DNA from: Micromussa lordhowensis
Lineage: Eukaryota > Cnidaria > Anthozoa > Scleractinia > Lobophylliidae
Length of the DNA: 64,000 nt
NCBI GenBank assembly: GCA_964020085.1
Contig: OZ026599.1
Span: 27,063,829 to 27,127,828 of the forward strand
Reading direction: 5' to 3'
Shown here: positions 56,332-64,000 of the stretch, in pieces
How positions within the stretch are numbered: position 1 is the first letter of the stretch
Layout of the letters: each line of letters starts with the position of its first letter
The notes under the pieces: generated by a model
Database searches by the model: none
Seen by the model: only the letters and a program-made list of their open reading frames with translations
Told to the model about the DNA's origin: nothing
Translations under genes and position numbers: made by a program

Positions 56332-56694
56332 TGAATTGGATATATGTTTATCCTTTCGGAAGAGACGTCGCCAGGCAGATTTTTGAACAAACACTAAGTT
56401 TATTACGATTACGTTTGTGTGTTTTATGTTGTCAAACTACAAAGGAAAAAAGGTATATACGTTACAATTTACAGCTGAAATTAACTACAGAAATTACGAA
56501 AAGTACAAGAACATTGGTAAGACTACTTACAATTCTGGATGCCTTCTCTTCTGATTTTGTGAAGCGAGGCACATGCCTATTTATACTTTACAAAAATATG
56601 AGTGATATCTAAAACTCGTATATTCTAACACCTATTTATTAATCTTTTTGTAAAGTCCCAATTTTTACGTACAAAATATGTGCATAATGCAAAA
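56332..56694. mobile_element. 363-bp insert with 7-bp target duplication
   Basis: catcggc occurs at 56325-56331 and 56695-56701; unit 1 has it once (about 19748-19754). It starts tgaattggat and ends tgcaaaa, with no terminal inverted repeats and no coding content. It could be a solo LTR or a SINE; family not recognised. Confidence 0.7.
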
Positions 56695-57239
56695 CATCGG
56701 CAATGTTCTGAACCCCATTGATATCGGAGACTACTTGTGTTACTATTTGCTGATACTTCTCGGGTGCTGAGTTTACTCCGAAACTCAGCGTCTTGTATCT
56801 GAATAGCCCATCATGTGTGGCAAATATGGTTATGTCTCTGGAGTCCTCATCTAGTTCAATCTGGTGGAATCCCAGACAAAGATCCAATTTTGAAAACACT
56901 GCACTACCATCGATATTTTCCAACACCTCGTCCACAGTCGGGATGGGTATTCTTTCACGAATGATAGCTGCATTTGCCTTTCTCATATCCACGCACAACC
57001 TGATATCCCCTGAAGCCTTTGGCACAATTACCACCGGACTAACCCATGACGTCGGCCCATTTACTCGTTCCACTATATCCTTAGCAATGAGGTCTTCTAC
57101 TTTCGAAGTTACTTTCTCTCGCAGTGCAAATGGGACACGCCTTGTTTTCTGAGCTACTGGTGTCACATCTGGGTCGACGTGTAGTTTCAGTTTGTAACCT
57201 TTCAGCTTACCAACTTGGTAAGGCTTGAGATAAATAATA

Positions 57240-58106
57240 AGATACAAATTTGAATAAAAGCGAATGGTATGGGCTAATGAGCGAGTGTCAAAGTTCAAAG
57301 AGTCGCTAGATATATAGAAATAACTATTAAAATAACAGGTCAGCGAATTCGCTGCAGTCCTCTCGGGAGTTGATGGCAGGTTTGTAGTTTCGTATGTAAA
57401 ACGCTTCGAACAGTCGTAGATTTGCAGGGTCGTTTTCTAGCACAATGATGATGCCTTTGTAGACTTTGTTTTGGCACTTAGAAATTTGTTTCCTCACGGA
57501 GGAGTTATCATTGTTCAGGTGTTCTTTTACGCGTTCGTGGATAAAGCGTGTAGTACTCCCGACGTAGTATTGGTTGCAGTTGTTACACGTGATTTGGTAA
57601 ACGGCGTTGAGTAAGAGGCATAATTTGGTGCTGGAGATAGGGCAGTTGGCCCTCGTGCATGTCCGTTCCTTGTTGTTGTTGTGAGAGAGAGCTCTTCTGA
57701 GGGTGTACATTTGTGAGTGATCAGTACTGGTATACCCTCTTCTCGGAAAATGTTAGTGATTCTGTAGTTTAGACGTTCGGAGATGGATGCGGTACGACCA
57801 TTCTTTGTCGAGAGGTCGAGGGTCTTTGTGATGGTTCTGGGAGTGCTTCGTTTGGTCTATAGTGCCTTCAGGATACCCGTTAAGACGGAGGACGTCGTCA
57901 AACATGTTTTGATTCTTTGTGGCTGCAGTTTTTGTAAAGCATTTATCTTCGATGCATTTCCGCTCATTACGAATGAAGTTGATCTTTGACTTTTCCGGTA
58001 TCGCTGATTGGTGGTGGACGAATACTGTTTTTTTTTTTTGCTGTTCTTTTTTTGTAAAATTCAAAACACCTTTGGCCGTCTTTAGAGATGGTGACTTTGA
58101 AGTCAA
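57240..58106 (-). mobile_element. Penelope-like element, 3' half with GIY-YIG (unit 2)
   Basis: The minus strand: HHQSAIPEKSKINFIRNERK, FDDVLRLNGYPEGTIDQTKH (a segment lost in unit 1), then after a frame change AVYQITCNNCNQYYVGSTT with the GIY-YIG core, and EFADLLF-stop at 57327. One copy of the 82-bp unit that is doubled in unit 1. Otherwise as 20290-21148. Confidence 0.85.
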
Positions 58107-58118
58107 GTAATGACAGTG

Positions 58119-59044
58119 AGTAGTCCTACCTTGCAGGGGGTTGAGAGGCTTGTGTGCCCTTATGAACCTGAGAGCTATACCGGCGAGAGCTTTAGCTCCT
58201 GGTAGGGCCACCCATGCCGGACAGGTCTCAAGGGGAGGGGCCAGACTTTAAGGAGCTACCTGGCCCTCCAGGTTGGGGGTTTGGCGTTGGGCTAATCACC
58301 TAACCCTTTAAAAGACCAAACTGACTACGGAAACCGAAAGGTATGCGAAATCGAGTTACAATGGGAGCAGCACAACGACCTGCCGCACCCCTGAGGATAA
58401 CTGCATTACTTGGGATGGCGGCGCTATGATGCGCACTGGTCAAAGCTGCAAAGAAGCCAGCGCACGGAAAAGATCGTTGGCCAACCCAAAGAAAAAGGTA
58501 AGAGTAGGATGCTGGAATGTTAAAACACTCTTTAGCACTGGAAGAACAGCGCAAGTTATGAAAGAAATGAGAACATACAAAATTGGGAAATTTCGGAAGG
58601 TTGAAAACCCAGACCGGAGAAACAATCTTGTATTCTGGACGTGATGGTGAAGTACATCAGAGTGGAGTAGCTCTCGCTCTTGATAAGGAGGCAGTAAAGT
58701 GTCTAGAATACTGGGCACCAATCAGTGACCGTATCATCTCAGCTCGCTTTTACTCCCGGTACATCAAGACATCAATAATACAGGTGTATCCACCAACCAA
58801 TGATACTGAAGTAGAAGCCAAAGACGATTTTTATGACAAGCTTCAGTAAGTTGTAGACAGTGTACCAAAACATGACATCTTGGTACTTTTGGGGGATTGG
58901 AACGCTAAAGTAGGAGAGAGGCAAGTTGGCGAAGAGGGAGTTCTGGGAAAGGAAGCCCTAAAATGTGTCAGAAATGACAATGGAGAACGATTTGTTGAAT
59001 TTTGCGCCACAAACAGCCTTGTAATCACACCAACATCATTTCCG
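58119..59044 (+). mobile_element. RTE-type LINE, unit 2, 5' part
   Basis: Follows the target duplication aatgacagtgag (about 58107-58118). It contains the 5' UTR and the endonuclease N-terminal half (GCWNVKTLFS, LGDWNAKVG), with about 28 bp missing near 58588 relative to unit 1 (the LGISECRW motif is lost). Interrupted at 59044 by the L1/Tx1-type LINE. Confidence 0.85.
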
Positions 59045-61456
59045 AAAAAGCCTTCGATACCCTTGAATGGCCATTTATTGAAAAAACGTTACAACACTAT
59101 GGCTTCGGCCTCTCGATCCAAAAATGGATACGAACTCTTTATTGTGATATTGAAAGCTGCATAATAAACAACGGATGGATGAGCGATTGTTTTAAAATCG
59201 AAAGAGGGGTGAGACAAGGCTGCCCTTTATCCCCATATTTATTTGTTCTCTCCGTCGAAGTTCTAGCTAACGCAATCCGACGGGACCCTAGTATTAAAGG
59301 CATCTCAATCAGCCAAAATGAAATCAAATTAAGTCAATATGCCGATGATACCACTTTAATTCTAGATGGCTCACAAGACACGCTTGAAGCCTCGCTTGAC
59401 GTTATAGAAAAATTCAGCAAGATATCTGGCCTCAGACTTAACAACAAAAAAACCGAAGCGTTATGGATAGGTTCAAAGGCGAGAAGCTCAGAGCGCTTGT
59501 GTCCAGAAAAAGATTTCAAATGGCAAGAGTTTAAAATTAAAACACTAGGAGTCTGGCTCTCGATAGAGCCTGAACTAACGATGTTGCTGAATTTCGAAGA
59601 AAAAAACGAAAAAGTTCAGAACGTACTTAAAAACTGGCAGTATCGAAGATTAAGTTTACTTGGAAAAATCACTATATTAAAAAGCCTAGTCGCCTCCCAG
59701 CTGGTTAATGTCTTTTCTCCTCTGCAAACAAACCACCAAGCTATCAAAGAATTGAACGAAGCTTTCTATCATTTCCTGTGGGATGGGAAACCGGACAAGA
59801 TTAAAAGAAACATTATAATCAACGAGTATAGCGATGGAGGGCTTAAAATGATTGATCTTTTCGCATTCAATAAATCTTTAAAAACTATCTGGATCAAAAA
59901 ATATCTTGATAAAACAAACATGGGAAAATGGAATCTTTTTTTTGACCTAGAACTTGGCAGATACGGGGGGGAAGCTGTGTTTTTGGGTAACCTAGACAAA
60001 AAAGATACGAAAAACTACTTTCAAACTTCTGATATTTTCATCACTGAAATACTACTGATTTGGACCGAGGTAAATTTTAATAGCAACATCTCTTCCTTGG
60101 AGCAGTATAAAACACAGCGTCTCTGGAATAATTCTTTGATAAGAATCGACCGCAAACCTGTATATTTTCGAGAATGGCTTGCCAAAGGAATTTTGACAGT
60201 TGAGTCTCTTATAAAAGACGAGACCTGTTTCCTCTCCTATACAGAGTTTTTAAACAAATATCATTGCAAAAGTTGCCCACTTGCTTTCAATGAGATTATT
60301 ACAACTTTAAAGACAATGAGGATGAGATTTAAGGAAAATATCGACAGGGTGGAAACTGCCAAGGTTGAATCTTTCACTAAAGCTTTCCAAAGAACGAAGA
60401 AACCCAGTAATTTAACGTACAGAAATCTCGTTGCAACAAAGAGTGAAAAACCAAGAGCTTCCCAAACAAAATGGTACAGAGACTGCGACCTCAATGAGGA
60501 AGAAATAGATTGGAAAAAAACATTTCAGCTTGCAAGAACATGCACAAAAAGTACCAAAATTATTATTTTCCAATTTAAATTTCTCCATAGACGTCTGCCC
60601 ACAAATTCCTTTCTGTATAAGATTGCAATTAAAGATAATGATCTTTGCACCTTTTGTCAGGAAGAAACAGACACTTTGCTCCATCTTTTCTGGCAATGCA
60701 AGGTGACCTCTCTTTTCTGGGGAACCTTTTTTCAATGGCTACAATCATGTTCTTTAATTCAGAAGGGTAGTCACGTTGTCATGACCACTGCTTTGGGGCT
60801 GAAACCAGACAGTTCAAATACAAAACTGCAAATTAATTTCTCCTGTCTCATGAGCAGATACTATATTTGGAAGTGTAAGTTGAGAGATGAAATTCCCAAC
60901 CTTCCACAATTTTTTCGCCTTTTGAAAAAAACTTATGAAATTGAAACAAACGAACTCAACCTCCAGCCTGAAAAATGGAAATTTCTCCTTGGCCACCTTA
61001 ATTAAAGAGTTGAGTGCGAAAATTTGCAAAACTCAAACTCAATCTGCGTGATCTTATCAGTGATATTATCGATATTAGTGCATTAATTAATATATGAGCC
61101 GGAATACTTAGGACAAACTTGATAGAAAGTGGCTAATAAATAAATAAATAAATAAATAAGTTAAGCTAATTGTAGTTTGCTAGAAGCAGTAGTATCTGTG
61201 TTAATATTGTATAGTATGGTGTATTTTAATACTGTTAAAGTAGTGGCAGTGGTACTCAATTGTAATAGTAGTATGTATGTAGTAGGTAGTAGTATTCAAT
61301 AGTAGTGTACGTGTAAGTATCGAATTGTAATGTAAGCAGAGTAAGCAACTGTTGTTTAACTGTAAATAATGTGAGTAGACGTATTGTACTGAAATAATAA
61401 TAATAAAGTCTTTGTAAGAAGATTTAAAAAAAAAAAAAAAAACAAAAAAAAAAACA
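59045..61456 (+). mobile_element. L1/Tx1-type LINE, 5' truncated, nested in RTE-type LINE
   Basis: Perfect 13-bp target duplication aacatcatttccg at 59032-59044 and 61457-61469; unit 1 has the empty site (about 22090). The open frame runs without a break to 61005 and starts mid-RT: KAFDTLEWPFIEKTL, RGVRQGCPLSPYLFVL, QYADDTTLIL (catalytic Asp pair). A long thumb and C-terminal region ends with a CTFC...HLFWQC zinc-knuckle typical of L1/Tx1 LINEs. The 3' UTR holds a TAAA microsatellite (61133-61160), aataaag near 61402, and a poly(A)-rich tail (about 61424-61456). It is the youngest insertion visible here. The missing endonuclease and RT N-terminus make it immobile by itself. Confidence 0.93.
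61133..61160 (+). repeat. (TAAA)n microsatellite in LINE 3' UTR
   Basis: About seven taaa units, shortly before the LINE 3' end. Confidence 0.85.
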
Positions 61457-63719
61457 AACATCATTTCCGCATAAAGATATCCACAAGTATACTTGGACAT
61501 CACCTGATGGCCGCACACGTAATCACATTGACCATGTGGCAGTGAATTCCTGTTTCAGACGATCGGTGTTTGACACCAGGTCATACAGAGGTGCAGATAT
61601 CTCAAGCGACCATAACCTAGTTGTAGTTGTCATGCAACTCAAGCTTTGCAGAAGACAAGTAGCAATAGCAAGTATGAATGTAGCAAACTCAGGATACCTG
61701 AAGTAAGACGAGAATTTGAATTAGAGCTGAGAAACAGATTCAGCTGTCTGGAGGACAATGATCATCAAACAACAGCTGATTGGGATGAAGATGAGGACCA
61801 CACGCATCCAGACTTAGAGCAGAAATGGGAGGGTTTCAAATCGGTTTTCAACGAGTCAGCAAAGACAGTCCTAGGTTACAAAATGAAGAAAATTAAAAGT
61901 TGGATTACTGCAGATAGCTGGGAAAAGATAGAGAATAGAAGTGCTATGAAGAGAATGGTACATGATGCAAAATCAAGCACACAGAAGGCATTGAAGAAGG
62001 AGGAATACCAAAAGACAAAGAGGTAAAATCCAGTCTAAGGAAAGATAAGAGGGAATGGGCAAATAACATTGCTCAAGAAGCAGAAGATGCTGTAAGACAA
62101 GGACAGATGAAGGGAGTCTATGAGGCTGCAAGAAAGTTGTGCAACGAGAGGCCAAAACAAGTTCATATGCTTAAGGACAGGGAAGGAAAATTACTATCAA
62201 AGGAGGATGAAGTACGAAAGAGATGGCAGGAACACTTCATGGAAGTGCTGAACAGGCCTGATCCAGAAACAGTAGCCGAGGTTCTGGATGATAGTGACAT
62301 CAACGAACAAATAGAAGAAGGACCGGTCACCAAGCTAGAAATCAAGAATGCGATCAAAGACATGAAGAATTGTAAAGCAGTTGGTATTGACAATATTGCA
62401 GTAGAGATGATGAAAGCTAGCATTGACACAACAGTGAATGTCTTACATGACTTACTCAGGTTAATCTGGGAAGAAGAGAGAATACCAGAAGATTGGTGCA
62501 AGGGGCTAATAGTTAAATTGCCCAAGAAAGGAGACTTGACTAACTGTGGCAACTGGAGAGGAATCACTCTGATGCCTACAGCTGCAAAGGTGACGAGGAA
62601 AGTAATTATCAAGAGAATATCTCGAGGAGTTGATAAAAAACTGAGAAAAGAGAGAGGAGGTTTTAGAAGTGGTAGGAGTACAATAGAGCAGATCTTCGTG
62701 TTGAGAAACATCATTGAGCAGTCGGTCGAATGGAACGCACGCCTCTATATCTGTTTCGTTGACTATGAAAAAGCCTTTGACAGCGTCCACAGGGAAACCC
62801 TGTTGAGGATTATGGGCTCATACGGTATTCCACCCAAATTGGTACGAATGGTTCAAGCAATGTACAACGGAAGTAAATGTGCAGTAATTGTTGGGGGAGG
62901 TAAGACTGACTGTTTCGACATTAAAGTAGGTGTCCGACAAGGGTGCCTAATGTCGGGGTTCCTCTTCTTGCTTGTAATTGATTGGGTGATGAGGAAGACG
63001 CTTAGGGAAGGAAGCACTGGGATAAGGTGGAGGTTCACTGAGAAGTTAGAAGACCTAGACTTCGCTGATGATCTTGCGCTGTTGTCTAGTACAAGAAGAC
63101 AGCTACAGCTGAAGAATGAGCGTTTGAGTAATGCTAGCAAAGGAACAGGTCTAAAGATTAACATCACTAAAGCGAAAGTCACGAGGTTTCATGCCGCAAG
63201 CGAGGAGAAGGTAACAGTAAATGGAGAAGAGCTTGGGGATGTAGACAGCTTTGTGTACTTGGGTGCCAAAGTTAAATCAAATGTAATAGCTGTGTTGCTG
63301 TATGGCTGTGAATCATGGAGGATGACCAAGGGCGATGAGGCCAAGCTTGATACCTTTCAGCAAAAGTGCCTGCGTAGGCTTTTAAAAATCTACTGGCCTA
63401 TGCGCGTGTCCAATGAAGAAGTGCGCAGGAAAGCCAACACTGAGACCATCAGAAAACTAGTTAGGAAAAAGAGGTGGGCATGGATAGGACACGTGCTGCA
63501 TATGGACAACAGCTGCCTCCCACGAGGTTCCCTGACATGGGCATCAGAATGGTAAGAGAGGAAGACCTAAAGAAACGTGGAGAAGGACTGTGGAGAAGGA
63601 GAGAATGGCAATGGGTTTCAACTCTTGGGTTGAGGCAGGATTGGCGGCAGCAAACAGGTTATCTTGGAGGAGCATGATTTCCGGCCCTATTCCTCAGACG
63701 GAGAGAAGGAACTGATGAT
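61457..63719 (+). mobile_element. RTE-type LINE, unit 2, 3' part
   Basis: Continues the element of 58119-59044: endonuclease C-terminus (SSDHNLVV near 61600; a small deletion near 61650 shifts the frame) and RT (62107-63555) with NWRGITLM, FVDYEKAFDSV, GVRQGCLM and FADDLALLS. The same internal deletion before NVIAVLLYGCES as in unit 1 is present. The 3' end carries the gatgatgaatgatagtgag target repeat (about 63713-63731). Several frame changes; inactive. Confidence 0.87.
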
Positions 63720-63731
63720 GAATGATAGTGA

Positions 63732-64000
63732 GAGGCCATTGGGTGTTATTTCTGGTTTTTCGATTTCAGACTTCAAGTTAGGGTGCAGATTGTTCATTGT
63801 ATAGTCCATATCCTCACCGGTTGTCTGAAGATAAATGTCGTCGACATATCTCCTGTAGGGCCTTTTGGATAAGTGTGAAGAGAGGGCGATGGTTCCCAGT
63901 CTGTCCACATGAATAGGACGGCCATAATGCCTGAGATGTTAGAACCCATGGGTAAGCCTTCTTTTTGGCGGAAAACTTGACCATTGAAGGAGAAGTACAT
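63732..64000 (-). mobile_element. Penelope-like RT, unit 2 (cut by window edge)
   Basis: The minus strand encodes NMYFSFNGQVFRQKEGLPMG near the window edge and, in another frame, YRRYVDDIYLQTTGEDMDYT with the catalytic Asp pair. Counterpart of 24378-24645. Confidence 0.85.

Larger units (their letters stand above)
53010..57236 (-). mobile_element. Ty3/Gypsy pol remnant, unit 2 (split by two inserts)
   Basis: Same element as 17440-20285. It retains RT (56700-57236; FSKLDLCLGFHQIELD; the IADD motif is cut by an insert), RT thumb (55897-56211), and RNase H (55421-55864; SQTEKEALALVWACERF; DHEALK keeps the Lys that is a stop in unit 1, but about 16 residues upstream are deleted). It also retains the integrase zinc-binding region (55124-55402) and core (53635-53883; RTDNGPN) plus the C-terminal end. 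A 1.2-kb inverted-repeat element (53903-55117) splits the integrase, and a 363-bp insert (56332-56694) splits RT. Inactive. Confidence 0.87.
34453..64000. repeat. Segmental tandem duplication, unit 2
   Basis: Second copy of the stretch starting at position 1. It is longer than its partner because it gained private inserts at 36900-37153, about 41490-42548, 43693-44137, 52262-52417, 53903-55117, 56332-56694 and 59045-61456. It lacks unit 1's LINE fragment at 4478-5045 and the insert at 19499-19654. It runs off the right edge inside the Penelope reverse transcriptase. Confidence 0.93.

Noticed and set aside
59002..59044. Start of the 667-codon frame as a genuine LINE start
   Set aside because: These codons belong to the host RTE LINE in another frame; the L1/Tx1-type sequence begins at 59045 after the target duplication.
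1..64000. tRNA or rRNA genes
   Set aside because: No A-box/B-box pair with a cloverleaf and no rRNA-like conserved core was seen on reading; a tRNAscan or Infernal run would be decisive.

Overview
This window looks like nuclear DNA of an animal, most likely an anthozoan cnidarian (stony coral or sea anemone). That is inferred from AT-rich, repeat-dense DNA, a cluster of intronless class A (rhodopsin-like) GPCR genes, and a mixture of Penelope-like (GIY-YIG), RTE-type, CR1/L2-type and L1/Tx1-type, Ty3/Gypsy and Tigger elements with many MITEs. I saw no bacterial operons, CRISPR array, rRNA or tRNA.

Layout. The window is essentially one large tandem segmental duplication. Unit 1 (about 1-24,645, continuing to about 34,450) is repeated as unit 2 (about 34,453-64,000), in the same orientation and order. 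The coordinate offset grows from about 34.45 kb to about 39.35 kb because of copy-specific insertions and deletions. The host genes are minus-strand GPCRs of 321-323 aa. They are A (1-798, cut by the window edge), B (2098-3069), C (12073-13041), the dismembered pseudogene D (29990-31906), A' (34253-35218), B' (37752-38723) and C' (48585-49557, frameshifted). Each duplicated pair has decayed unevenly. B lost two hallmark GPCR residues that B' keeps. C' lost the reading frame and a hallmark Asp that C keeps. A carries a 30-bp ectopic-loop insertion absent from A'.

Between GPCR C and pseudogene D (and again after C') lies a nested transposon nest. A Tigger transposase remnant (+) abuts a 5'-truncated Ty3/Gypsy element (-) with a 144-bp LTR. 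The Gypsy element abuts a Penelope-like element (-), which is split by an RTE-type LINE (+) with a 12-bp target duplication. In unit 2 that LINE is split again by a 2.4-kb L1/Tx1-type LINE with a poly(A) tail and a 13-bp target duplication. The unit-2 Gypsy is also split by a DNA element with 101-bp inverted repeats and by a 363-bp insert. Shared versus private insertions give a relative clock for the duplication.

Beyond transposons and GPCRs I found one possible hidden host gene start, duplicated in both units. It has a TATA box, a short signal-peptide-like exon and a perfect splice donor (9024-9196 and 45521-45693). No confirmed undescribed system is visible. The most interesting material is the GPCR array with unusual activation-motif residues (an Arg in place of the TM6 toggle Trp), its shared 5' cassette and 3' minisatellite, and the unequal decay of the duplicates. 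A main caution is that uncollapsed haplotypes in an assembly could mimic the duplication.
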